Below, in pieces: positions 43,931 to 52,306 of a stretch of DNA of 64,000 nucleotides. The notes beneath the pieces were generated by a model. It was not told the DNA's origin. It saw nothing but the letters and a program-made list of their open reading frames with translations, and did no database searches. This DNA is from Streptomyces sp. CB01881 (GTDB lineage Bacteria; Actinomycetota; Actinomycetes; Streptomycetales; Streptomycetaceae), in the NCBI RefSeq assembly GCF_002953255.1, contig NZ_CP026498.1:8398185-8462184 (forward strand), given 5' to 3'. Positions within the stretch are counted from its first letter, which is position 1. Every line of letters begins with the position of its first letter. Position numbers and translations under genes: made by a program.

Positions 43931-44560
43931 ATGGCCTACCGACGCACGCCCGCCGTACAAGCCCGCCTGGACGCCCAGCGCGAGGCGGTGCTCCAGGCGG
44001 CGGTCGGGCTGCTCGCCGAGCGCGGCTACGGCGGCTGCTCGATGGCCGCCGTGGCGGACCGAGCCGGGATCGCCACCGGCAGTCTCTACCAGCACTTCGC
44101 CAACAAGGCCGAGCTGTCCGTCGAACTGTTCCGCCGGGTGGTCACCCGCGAGATCGCCGCCGTCAACGAGGCCGTCGCCCACCGCGAGACCCCGCAGCAG
44201 CGGATCGCCGCCGTCGTCGAGACCTTCGCCGCCCGAGCCCTGCGGGCACCGCGGCTCGCCTACGCGCTGCTGGTCGAGCCGGCCGACGCGGTCGTGGACG
44301 CCGAACGCCTGGTGTTCCGGCGGGCGTTCCGCGACGTGATCGCCACCGAGATCACCGCGGCCGTGGCGGCCGGCCAACTGCCCCGGCAGGACCCGGAGCT
44401 GACGGCGGCCGGCATCGTCGGGGCGGTCGGCGAGGCGCTGGCGGGCCCGCTCGCCGAGGCCCACACACCCGCTACCGGGGACACGCCGCCCGAGGTGGTC
44501 CCCGCCCTGGTCTCCTTCACCCTGCGTGCCCTGGGAGGACGCGATGACAGCGACGCATGA
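43931..44560 (+). CDS. TetR-family regulator of the aidB operon
   Basis: The 209-residue protein has a TetR helix-turn-helix (GGCSMAAVADRAGIATGSLY, followed by QHFANKAELSVELF, about residues 37-70). The C-terminal ligand domain has VVETFAARALRAPRLAYALL. ATG 43931 is used. Its end overlaps the acyl-CoA dehydrogenase start by 17 bases, so it is cotranscribed with that gene and probably represses the operon. Confidence 0.9.
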   Translation: MAYRRTPAVQARLDAQREAVLQAAVGLLAERGYGGCSMAAVADRAGIATGSLYQHFANKAELSVELFRRVVTREIAAVNEAVAHRETPQQRIAAVVETFAARALRAPRLAYALLVEPADAVVDAERLVFRRAFRDVIATEITAAVAAGQLPRQDPELTAAGIVGAVGEALAGPLAEAHTPATGDTPPEVVPALVSFTLRALGGRDDSDA

Positions 44561-46178
44561 GGTCACCAACCAGGTGCCCCTGCCGTACGGACACGACACC
44601 GCCGCCGACCCGGCGCTGATCGCCGCCCTGCACCGGGCCGGCGCCGGCTGGGCCGAGCCCGAGCTGCACGAGCTGGGCCGGCTGGCCGGCTCCGAACAGG
44701 CCGCCGAGTGGGGCCGGTTGGCCAACGAGAACCCGCCGGTGCTGCGCACCCACGACCGCTTCGGCCACCGGATCGACGAGGTGGAGTTCCACCCGGCCTG
44801 GCACGAGCTGATGCGCACCGCCGTCGGCCACGGTCTGCACGCCGCGCCCTGGCGTGACGACCGGCCGGGCGCACACGCCGCCCGCGCGGCCAAGTTCTTC
44901 GTCTGGGGCCAGGTCGAGGCCGGCCACACCTGCCCCGTCTCCATGACGTACGCGGCGGTCCCCGCCCTGCGCGCGAACCCGGCCCTCGCGGCCGAGTTGG
45001 AGCCGCTGCTCGCCGCCACCGAGTACGACTTCGGGCTGCGCGAGCCGCGCGGCAAGCGCGGGCTGATCGCCGGCATGTCGATGACCGAGAAGCAGGGCGG
45101 CTCGGACGTCCGCACCAACACCACCACCGCCACCCCGCACGCGGACGGCACCTACCGCCTGACCGGTCACAAGTGGTTCACCTCGGCGCCGATGTCGGAC
45201 CTCTTCCTGACGCTGGCCCAGGCGCCGGGCGGGCTGAGCTGCTTCATGCTGCCGCGCGTCCTCCCGGACGGCGGTCGCAACCGCCTCCACCTCCAGCGGC
45301 TCAAGGACAAGCTGGGCAACAAGTCCAACGCCTCCGCCGAGATCGAGTACGACGGCGCGGTCGGATGGCTGGTCGGCGAGGAGGGGCGGGGAGTCCCGAC
45401 CATCATCGAGATGGTCAACATGACCCGCCTCGACTGCTCCATCGGAGCCGCCTCCGGCATGCGTCTCGGCGCCACCCGGGCCGTCCACCACGCCGTCCAC
45501 CGCCACGCGTTCGGCAGGGCGCTGGTCGACCAGCCGTTGATGCGCAACGTGCTCGCCGACCTGGTGGTGGAGTCCGAGGCGGCCACGGTCGTCGCGATGC
45601 GGCTCGCCCAGGCCACCGACCGGGCCCTCGCCGGGGACGAGACCGAGAAGCTGGTGCGGCGGCTGGGGCTGGCCGTCACCAAGTACTGGGTCTGCAAGCG
45701 CGGGCCGGCGCACGCGGCGGAGGCCCTGGAGTGCCTGGGCGGCAACGGCTACGTCGAGGAGTCCGGCATGCCCCGGCTCTACCGGGAGGCGCCGCTGGTC
45801 TCGATCTGGGAGGGCTCCGGCAACGTCGCGGCCCTGGACGCGCTGCGCGCCATGGCCAGGCGGCCGGAGAGCGTCGAGGCCTTCCTCGGCGAGCTGGACG
45901 CGGCGGCCGGCGCGGACCGCCGGCTCGACGCGGCCGTCGCCGAACTCCGCAAGCAGCTCGCCGACCTGGGCGACGTGGAGTTCCGGACGCGCCGGCTGGT
46001 CGAGTCGATGGCGCTGGCCTTCCAGGGCTCGCTGCTGGTCCGCCACGGCGACCCGGCGGTGGCGGACGCCTTCTGCGCCTCCCGGCTCGGCGGCGACCAC
46101 GGAGCGGCCTTCGGCACCCTGCCGTCCGGGACCGACGCCGGGGCGATCATCGACCGCGCCCGCCCGGTGCCCGCATGA
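44544..46178 (+). CDS. aidB: AidB-like acyl-CoA dehydrogenase
   Basis: The 544-residue protein has the AidB layout: an N-terminal extension (RTHDRFGHRIDEVEFHPAWH), the FAD/acyl-CoA domain with MSMTEKQGGSDVRTNTT and HKWFTSAPMSD, and a C-terminal part with YREAPLVSIWEGSGNVAALD. AidB is an alkylation-response flavoprotein that binds DNA in E. coli; in actinomycetes the same family may be an ordinary acyl-CoA dehydrogenase. ATG 44544 follows GGGAGGAC. Its TGA overlaps the ATG of the next gene. Confidence 0.88.
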   Translation: MTATHEVTNQVPLPYGHDTAADPALIAALHRAGAGWAEPELHELGRLAGSEQAAEWGRLANENPPVLRTHDRFGHRIDEVEFHPAWHELMRTAVGHGLHAAPWRDDRPGAHAARAAKFFVWGQVEAGHTCPVSMTYAAVPALRANPALAAELEPLLAATEYDFGLREPRGKRGLIAGMSMTEKQGGSDVRTNTTTATPHADGTYRLTGHKWFTSAPMSDLFLTLAQAPGGLSCFMLPRVLPDGGRNRLHLQRLKDKLGNKSNASAEIEYDGAVGWLVGEEGRGVPTIIEMVNMTRLDCSIGAASGMRLGATRAVHHAVHRHAFGRALVDQPLMRNVLADLVVESEAATVVAMRLAQATDRALAGDETEKLVRRLGLAVTKYWVCKRGPAHAAEALECLGGNGYVEESGMPRLYREAPLVSIWEGSGNVAALDALRAMARRPESVEAFLGELDAAAGADRRLDAAVAELRKQLADLGDVEFRTRRLVESMALAFQGSLLVRHGDPAVADAFCASRLGGDHGAAFGTLPSGTDAGAIIDRARPVPA

Positions 46179-46222
46179 GCGACAAAGCCCGCATGAGCGA
46201 CGAAGCCCGCATGAGCGACGCC
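46172..46222 (+). repeat. 18-bp tandem repeat with duplicated start codons
   Basis: CGCATGAGCGACRAAGCC occurs twice, followed by a partial third copy (CGCATGAGCGACGCC). A fourth ATGAGCGAC is at 46247. Each carries ATG in frame but only the first has the aidB ATGA overlap. Confidence 0.85.
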
Positions 46223-47149
46223 ACCGTCAGGGCCGACGGCGCGGCCATGAGCGACGCCGTCGACAGGAGTGCCGAGGCGGCCGAGGTCCGCGCCTTCTGG
46301 CAGCGCCTCGGCCTGCCCGGTCTGATCGACGTGCACACCCACTTCATGCCGCAGAACGTCCTCGACAAGGTGTGGGCGTACTTCGACGCGGCGGGCCCGC
46401 TGGTCGATCGGCCGTGGCCGATCACCTACCGGCTGGCCGAGGACCAACGCGTCCAGTGCCTGCGGGACTTCGGCGTCCGGGCGTTCACTGCGATGCTCTA
46501 CCCGCACAAGGCCGGCATGGCCGCCTGGCTCAATGCCTGGGCCGCCGGCTTCGCCGCCCGTACCCCGGACTGCCTGCACACCGCGACCTTCTTCCCCGAG
46601 CCCGGCGCGCCCGCGTACGTGGCCCGGGCGATCGAGGACGGCGCCCGGGTCTTCAAGGCGCACGTCCAGGTCGGCGGGTACGACCCGACGGATCGGCTGC
46701 TCGACGAGGTGTGGGGCCTGCTCGCCGAGACCGGCACGCCGGTGGTCACGCACTGCGGCTCCGGACCCGTCCCCGGCAAGTACACCGGGGCCGGCCCGAT
46801 CGGCGAGGTGCTGGCCCGGCACCCGCGGCTGGCCGTGGTGGTGGCCCACCTGGGGCTGCCCGAGTACACCGACTTCCTCGACCTCGCCGAGCGGTACCCG
46901 CACGTGCGGCTCGACACCACCATCGCGTTCACCGACTTCGTCGAGCGCGACACCCCGTTCCCGCCCGCCGAACTGCCGCGCCTGGTCGGGCTCCAGGACC
47001 GGGTCCTGCTCGGCAGCGACTTCCCCAGCATCCCGTACCGCTACGTGCACCAGCTGGAGGCGCTGGACCGGCTGGGCCTGGGGGAGGAGTGGCTGCGCGC
47101 GGTCTGCCACGACAACGCGGCCCGGCTGTTCGGCCTCGCCGACCGCTGA
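46175..47149 (+). CDS. Amidohydrolase_2-family metal-dependent hydrolase
   Basis: The 324-residue protein has motifs of the family: LIDVHTHFMP (about residue 53), VVTHCGSGP, VVVAHLGLPEY and LLGSDFPSIPYR. It should be a metal hydrolase or decarboxylase. The first 25 residues have MSD four times (MSDKARMSDEARMSDATV), encoded by an 18-bp tandem repeat, so four ATGAGCGAC starts are in frame; the first overlaps the aidB stop. The substrate is unknown. Confidence 0.88.
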   Translation: MSDKARMSDEARMSDATVRADGAAMSDAVDRSAEAAEVRAFWQRLGLPGLIDVHTHFMPQNVLDKVWAYFDAAGPLVDRPWPITYRLAEDQRVQCLRDFGVRAFTAMLYPHKAGMAAWLNAWAAGFAARTPDCLHTATFFPEPGAPAYVARAIEDGARVFKAHVQVGGYDPTDRLLDEVWGLLAETGTPVVTHCGSGPVPGKYTGAGPIGEVLARHPRLAVVVAHLGLPEYTDFLDLAERYPHVRLDTTIAFTDFVERDTPFPPAELPRLVGLQDRVLLGSDFPSIPYRYVHQLEALDRLGLGEEWLRAVCHDNAARLFGLADR

Positions 47150-47162
47150 GGCGGGCGCGCCG

Positions 47163-47975
47163 TCACCCGACCGAACGCAGCACCTTCAGCACGTCCCCGT
47201 GCAGCCCGGGCGCGGCGGCGAGGAAGCCGTCGGAGCCGGCCGTCCAGGCCGCGCCGACGGCGTCCGTCACCGTCGCGCCCGCCTCGGCCGCGATCAGCGC
47301 GCCGGGCAGCAGGTTGCCGGCGTCGGCGCCGTACTCCCAGAACAGCCCCAGGTGCCCGGAGGCGACTTGGGCCACCTGCAAGGAGGTCGGCCCCAGGTTG
47401 CGGACGGCCAGCACCGAACCGAGCACCGCCGTCAGCGACTCGCCCGCCCGGCGCAGTGCCACCCGGTCCGCGGCCGCCGACGGCGGCTGGCTGGTCCCGG
47501 CCACGGCCACCGCCAGCTCGCGCTCCAGCGGCGCGACCGCCCGCCCGTCCAGCTCGGCGCCGCCGCCCCGCACCGCGCGGTACGTCCGCCCGCCGAGCTG
47601 CGGCGCGTGCACCACGGCCAGCACCGCGGCGCCGTCCCGGACCAGGGTCGCGGTGACCGCCCAGTGCGGCAGACCCAGCAGGTACTGCACGGCGCCGTCG
47701 GTGGCGTCACAGAGCCACCACTCGCCCTCGGCCGGCACCGACCCCTCCAGTTCGTCCGTCACCCAGCCGGCCTGCGGCCGCAGTTCGCCCAGCCGGGCCC
47801 GCAGGAGGGCGGCGGCGGGGCCGTCCAGCTCGGCGAAGTGTGCCATCGCCTCCGCGACCGTCCGCCCGGGGGTGGGCTCGGCCGGTCGCATCTCGGCCAG
47901 CCGGGCGCCGACCTCCCGCACCGCCGCCTCCACCGCCGGCAGCAGCTCCTTCAGCTCCTGGACCTCGTCGTTCAT
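47163..47975 (-). CDS. Inositol monophosphatase-family protein
   Basis: The 270-residue protein is IMPase-like. The metal-binding Asp pair lies in WWLCDATDGAVQYLLGLPHW (about residues 86-105), and the C-terminal part has EYGADAGNLLPGALIAAEAG. The family's usual DPLDGT is DATDGA here and the first Glu box (VTDELEGS) is weak, so catalysis could be altered. ATG 47975. It is divergent from an Lrp-type regulator 138 bases away and probably under its control. Confidence 0.85.
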   Translation of the reverse strand: MNDEVQELKELLPAVEAAVREVGARLAEMRPAEPTPGRTVAEAMAHFAELDGPAAALLRARLGELRPQAGWVTDELEGSVPAEGEWWLCDATDGAVQYLLGLPHWAVTATLVRDGAAVLAVVHAPQLGGRTYRAVRGGGAELDGRAVAPLERELAVAVAGTSQPPSAAADRVALRRAGESLTAVLGSVLAVRNLGPTSLQVAQVASGHLGLFWEYGADAGNLLPGALIAAEAGATVTDAVGAAWTAGSDGFLAAAPGLHGDVLKVLRSVG

Positions 47976-48112
47976 CGCCGTCCTCCTGTCGTGTCAGCGT
48001 CCTGTCCGTCGCGGCCCGGAAGCCGGATCCGCTGGCCGCACAGGACAAGGAGTACCGTCCGTACTGCTGGACAGGACGTGAAGCGATCAAGAAATGGCGG
48101 AGATCGGACTCC

Positions 48113-49189
48113 ATGGACCTCTCGACTGCTGATCCGGACGCGGTGCTGGACACGCTGGACCGTCGTCTGGTCTGCGCCCTCCAGGTCGACGGCCGGGCGG
48201 GGACCGGCCGGATCGCCGAGGTGCTCGGCGTCTCCGCCCGGACCGTGACCCGCCGCCTGGCCCGGATGCAGCAGGCGGGGCTGCTGCGCGTCGTCCGGAT
48301 GCCCGACGTCGAGGACGCCGCCGTCGGCGCGCTGCTGCTGCGGGTCCGGGTGCTGCGGGGCAAGGTCGACACCATCGCCCAGGCCCTCGCCGACCGCCCC
48401 GACGTGCCCTTCGTCGACGTCATGCTCGGCGGCCAGGAGGTCGGTGCGGTGATGCTGAGCGACGCCGGCGCCCGGGACCGGCTGCTGTACGGGCAGCTGC
48501 CCGCCACCGCGGCGGTCACCGAGACCACCACCCACGCGGTGCTGCACGCCTTCTCGGACGCGGGCCAGTGGCAGGCCGGCTACCTGGACGACGCCGAGGT
48601 GGCAGCCCTGGCCCCGGCCGCCCCCGTCCCGTCGACAGCCCCCACCTCGCCGGCTGCCCCCGTCCCGGCCACCCCCACCCACTCGGCCACCCCCACCTAC
48701 CCGGCCGCGGACCGGCCCCGGGAGAAGCCCCCGCTCGACGAGCTCGACCGCGGCCTGCTCGCCCGCCTCTCCGTCGACGCCCGGCAGCCCCACGCCGCCC
48801 TGGCGGTGGCCGTCGGCACGCCCGAGTCGACCGTCCGCCGCCGGCTGCACCGGCTCTCCGCCGCCGGGCTGCTCCGCACCCACGTCACCGTCGACCCGCG
48901 GCTGCTGGGCATGGCCGTGGACGCCAACCTCTGGCTGGACGTCCCCCCGGGCCGGCTCGCCGAGGTCGGCACGGCCCTGGCCCGCCACCCCCAGGTGCAC
49001 GGGGTCTTCGCCACCAGCGGACCGGCCAACCTGATGGCCACCCTGTTCTGCGCGGACCACGGCGGCCTCTACCGCTTCCTCACCGGGACGCTCGGCCCGC
49101 TCGGTGTCGACCGTGCCGAGACCGCGATCGTCGCACGCTCGGTCAAGCGGGCGGGCGTCCCCTTGCAACGATCGCGAACCCGCCCCTGA
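48113..49189 (+). CDS. Lrp/AsnC-family regulator with two DNA-binding domains
   Basis: The 358-residue protein has two AsnC helix-turn-helix units: LDTLDRRLVCALQVDGRAGT with VLGVSARTVTRRLARM, and LDELDRGLLARLSVDARQPH with VGTPESTVRRRLHRL. Each is followed by a RAM-like part, with a Pro/Thr/Ala-rich linker between them (about 170-205). It is a duplicated, fused form. ATG 48113 is chosen. It is divergent from the IMPase-like gene; GGACAGGACG and CGTCCTGTC-like boxes in the shared gap may be its sites. Confidence 0.88.
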   Translation: MDLSTADPDAVLDTLDRRLVCALQVDGRAGTGRIAEVLGVSARTVTRRLARMQQAGLLRVVRMPDVEDAAVGALLLRVRVLRGKVDTIAQALADRPDVPFVDVMLGGQEVGAVMLSDAGARDRLLYGQLPATAAVTETTTHAVLHAFSDAGQWQAGYLDDAEVAALAPAAPVPSTAPTSPAAPVPATPTHSATPTYPAADRPREKPPLDELDRGLLARLSVDARQPHAALAVAVGTPESTVRRRLHRLSAAGLLRTHVTVDPRLLGMAVDANLWLDVPPGRLAEVGTALARHPQVHGVFATSGPANLMATLFCADHGGLYRFLTGTLGPLGVDRAETAIVARSVKRAGVPLQRSRTRP

Positions 49190-49349
49190 GCCACCGGCCG
49201 GCCGGCGCCGCCCCGCCTCCGACCTGCGTCCGACCTGGGGCATTACCCCGGAGGTAATCGACGCCCCGGAACCGGCCGGGCAGAGTGTGGAGCACCCGGT
49301 CGCGCCGACCGCACCGGGGCCCGAACCCACCTCCGGAGGCTGATCCGCC

Positions 49350-49784
49350 ATGTCCGCGAACGCCCTCACCGCCGCCCGCACCTCCGCCTCCGGCCGGAAG
49401 GCCCAGCAGAACCTTCGCCGCTTCCTCGCCCTCGACGCGGTGGTCAGCGGCGGAAACGGCCTCGCCTACCTGGCCTTCTCCGGTCCGCTGGGCGACCTGC
49501 TCGGCGTCGGCGGCTCCACCCTGGTCGAACTCGGCGCAGTCCTCGCGGTGTTCGGCCTCGCCGTCGGCGTCCTGGCCGCCCGCCGCCGCCCGGCCCGCCT
49601 CGCGGTGCAGGCGGTGATCGACGTCAACGTGGTCTGGGCGGTGCTCAGCCTGGTCGCGATGGGGTTCTGGCTGGAGCCGAGCACCGCCGGGCTGGTCTGG
49701 ATCCCGGCGCAGGCCGGCACCGTGGCGCTGTTCGCCGTCCTCCAGTTCACCGCCCTGCGCGGGCTCGACCGCGGCGACCGCTAA
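49350..49784 (+). CDS. Four-helix membrane protein, unknown
   Basis: The 144-residue protein has four membrane helices: RRFLALDAVVSGGNGLAYLA, LVELGAVLAVFGLAVGVLAA, AVIDVNVVWAVLSLVAMGFW and TVALFAVLQFTALRGL. I do not recognise a family name. It meets the MmyB-like gene tail to tail with four bases overlap. ATG 49350 has GGAGG upstream. Confidence 0.75.
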   Translation: MSANALTAARTSASGRKAQQNLRRFLALDAVVSGGNGLAYLAFSGPLGDLLGVGGSTLVELGAVLAVFGLAVGVLAARRRPARLAVQAVIDVNVVWAVLSLVAMGFWLEPSTAGLVWIPAQAGTVALFAVLQFTALRGLDRGDR

Positions 49785-50608
49785 CGGTCGGCGGGCACCG
49801 CCGCCTGCAGGAACGCGACCGTCTCCGCGTCGGCCGGGAGGAACGTCTCCATGGCCAGCTCGGAGACGGTCACGTCCATGGGCGTGTTGAAGGTCGCGAT
49901 GGTGGAGAGGAAGGACAGCACCCGTCCCTCGAACGCCACCCGCATGGGCAGGGCGAACGGGAACAGCTCGGTGATGTCCTCCTCCGGCTCGTCGACGGCC
50001 GTCGACGGCTCGGGGTAGGCCCGGACCTCGTCGAACAGCTCCCGCAGCGGCTCCGAGCGGACCAGCGAGATCTGGTGCTCCATCCGCTCCAGCAGGTGCC
50101 GCCGCCACTGCCGGAAGTTGACGATGCGCGGTGCCAGCCCGTCGGGGTGCAGGGTGATCCGCATCGCGTTGAGCGGCGGCGCCAGCAGGTGCGGGGCGAC
50201 GCCGGAGAGCAGCAGGCCGAGCGAGCGGTTGGCCGCCAGCACCCGGAAGGTGCCGTCGACCACCAGCGCGGGGTACGGGTCGTGCGAGGCCAGCAGTCGT
50301 TCCATGCCCACCCGCAGCGCGTCCATCGCCGGGTCGTCCAGCGGCGTCTCGGGGTAGTGCGGGGCGTAACCGGCGGCCAGCAGCAGGGAGTTGCGCTCCC
50401 GTACGGGGATGTCCAGCTGGTCGGCGAGCCGCAGCAGCATCTCCTGGCTGGGGCGGGAGCGCCCGGTCTCGATGAAGCTGACGTGCCGGGCCGAGGAGTC
50501 GGCCCGGAGCGCCAGTTGCAGCTGGCTGAGCTGCCGCCGCTCGCGCCAGCCCCGCAGCAGCGCCCCCACACCCGTCCCGGTACCGGTCGCTGTCCCCGTC
50601 GTCGTCAT
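49781..50608 (-). CDS. XRE-family regulator with MmyB-like ligand domain
   Basis: The 275-residue protein has a helix-turn-helix (LLRGWRERRQLSQLQLALRA with RHVSFIETGRSRPSQEMLLR, about 17-60) and a PAS-like MmyB domain (YPALVVDGTFRVLAANRSLG). This regulator class is very common in actinomycetes and often controls the next gene; here the membrane-protein gene 49350 or DUF2269-like gene is nearest. ATG 50608. Confidence 0.92.
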   Translation of the reverse strand: MTTTGTATGTGTGVGALLRGWRERRQLSQLQLALRADSSARHVSFIETGRSRPSQEMLLRLADQLDIPVRERNSLLLAAGYAPHYPETPLDDPAMDALRVGMERLLASHDPYPALVVDGTFRVLAANRSLGLLLSGVAPHLLAPPLNAMRITLHPDGLAPRIVNFRQWRRHLLERMEHQISLVRSEPLRELFDEVRAYPEPSTAVDEPEEDITELFPFALPMRVAFEGRVLSFLSTIATFNTPMDVTVSELAMETFLPADAETVAFLQAAVPADR

Positions 50609-50642
50609 GACAGGACCGTACCGGGCGCGCCGGGCCGGCGGC

Positions 50643-51125
50643 TCAGACGCCCGTGGTCGAGCCCGGGCGGACGATCATCAGCACCACGACCACGGCCCAG
50701 AGCAGGTTGAAGACACCGGCGGTCATCGGCAGCAGCCGCAGGCCCTGGACGGCCTTGCCGTGTTCGGGCGCCCCGCCGTCGAGGTCGAGCGCGTCCACCG
50801 CCGCCTGCTGGGCGGGCAGCACGAGGAGCAGCAGGGAGAGGGCGGCGAGCGCGGTGAGCACCATCGAGACGATCAGCCAGGACTGCCCGAGCACGTCCAT
50901 CACCTGGGCGACACCGATGCCCATCACCGGGACGGCTATCCCCAGCAGCGCGTAGACCTGGGTGATCCGGTGCAGCAGTCGCAGCATGCCGGCGTCGGCG
51001 GCCCGGTCCGGCCCGCCGGCCAGCGCGGCCTTCGCCCGGCGCGGGAACATGCTGACGGCCACCGCCACCGGGCCGATGAACAGCACCGAGGCGAGGACGT
51101 GCAGGCTCAGCAGGAACTTGGCCAT
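50643..51125 (-). CDS. DUF2269-like four-helix membrane protein
   Basis: The 160-residue protein has four helices, starting MAKFLLSLHVLASVLFIGPV and then HRITQVYALLGIAVPVMGIG, SWLIVSMVLTALAALSLLLL and a C-terminal helix. That is the layout of DUF2269 predicted integral membrane proteins. ATG 51125 is chosen because the helix starts there; the longer frame reads through a repeat-rich leader. Function unknown. Confidence 0.75.
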   Translation of the reverse strand: MAKFLLSLHVLASVLFIGPVAVAVSMFPRRAKAALAGGPDRAADAGMLRLLHRITQVYALLGIAVPVMGIGVAQVMDVLGQSWLIVSMVLTALAALSLLLLVLPAQQAAVDALDLDGGAPEHGKAVQGLRLLPMTAGVFNLLWAVVVVLMIVRPGSTTGV

Positions 51126-51394
51126 GACGGGGGCATCCCTTGATCCAACGGGGGCTGCGCGCCGGGAGTGCGGCGCGGGCAGCCGGGGCGTCCGGTTCCG
51201 CGCCCCGAGCAGGCACGCTAACACCGCTTATCCGGGGCCCCGCCGGTCGGGTCGCACCGCCGGTCCGCCGCGGGCTCGGGCCGTCCCGCCCTCGCCGCCG
51301 CACCCTCGCCGTCGCCCGTCCGCAGCGGGGCCGGGCCGTCCCGCCCTCGCCGTCGCCCCTCCGCAGCCCGCCGTCCGCCGCGGGGCCCGGACGC
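51126..51394. other. Repeat-rich gap between DUF2269-like and phosphopantetheinyl transferase genes
   Basis: The 269-bp gap has two copies of about 24 bases, CGGGCCGTCCCGCCCTCGCC and onward (near 51276 and 51330), and other CCGTCCGCMGC repeats. It contains the promoter of the DUF2269-like gene. No small gene is supported. Confidence 0.45.
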
Positions 51395-52105
51395 TCAGGC
51401 GGCCGGCGGCGTCAGCAGAACGACCCGCGGCGCCGCGGTGCTCACCGCGGAGACGGCCGCCCCGTGCGCGGCGTCGGTCCAGTCGAGCAGGTGCAGGTCC
51501 TGGTAGCGGCTGAGCAGCGGACGGCCCGCCGGGACGTCGAGCGGCAGGGCGGAGAGGTCGACGGCGGCGAGCCCGTCGAGGCTGGTCCGCCCGAGCTTGA
51601 TCAGCGACTCCTTCCGCACCCACTGCCGCAGGAACGCCGTCCCCGGCTCCGGGTGCGCCTCGACCAGCCGCAGCTCAGCGGCGCCGAGCACCCGCCCGGC
51701 GACGTCGAGGAGCGCGCCGCTGCGCGCGGTGAGCTCCACGTCGACGCCGATCGGCCGGTGTCCGGCGGCGGCCGCGACGACGCCGTTGGTGTGGGAGAGG
51801 CTGACATGGACGTCCGGGTGGTCCGGCAGGTACGGGCGGCCGTGGTCGGCCTTTCCGCAGTCGGGGCAGTTCTGGGCCAGCGTCAGCGCGGCGGCCGGGA
51901 CGCCGAGCAGCCGGCCGGCGCAGAGCCGGACCAGGATGTGCGCGGCGGTGTAGTCGGCCCGGCCGGAGTCGTGCCGGAACCGGGCGGCCCGTTCGCGCTC
52001 CAGCGGGGTGAGCAGGTGCTCGCCGGCCTCGGGGTGCCGCAGGACGTCCGCGCTGGCCGCTACGGCGGCGAGCGGGGCGTGCGGGTCCTGGTCCTCGGAA
52101 GTCAT
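51395..52105 (-). CDS. 4'-phosphopantetheinyl transferase (Sfp type)
   Basis: The 236-residue protein has the Sfp motifs: RPYLPDHPDVHVSLSHTNGV (about 93-112), GVDVE near 125 (Mg2+ site) and WVRKESLIKLG near 165. It adds the phosphopantetheine arm to carrier proteins of fatty acid, polyketide or peptide synthases. ATG 52105 (MTSEDQD) is chosen over an ATG three codons upstream. No biosynthetic cluster is next to it, so it may serve distant clusters. Confidence 0.93.
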   Translation of the reverse strand: MTSEDQDPHAPLAAVAASADVLRHPEAGEHLLTPLERERAARFRHDSGRADYTAAHILVRLCAGRLLGVPAAALTLAQNCPDCGKADHGRPYLPDHPDVHVSLSHTNGVVAAAAGHRPIGVDVELTARSGALLDVAGRVLGAAELRLVEAHPEPGTAFLRQWVRKESLIKLGRTSLDGLAAVDLSALPLDVPAGRPLLSRYQDLHLLDWTDAAHGAAVSAVSTAAPRVVLLTPPAA

Positions 52106-52306
52106 GGTCCCCAACCTAGCCGTGGCGGGGCGGGCACGCGGCAGCCGGCCTGTCCGGATGATTTTCGGATCGGCTCTGATGATCTCTAGGGTTGGATAGT
52201 CCGATTTGGTGTTGGATGTCCCGGATTTGATGGAATTAACACAGGATCAACTGAACCGCGGTAGGTTGTCCGGCCTGCCCTTTTCTCTGCGCGGAGGAAT
52301 GTGTCG

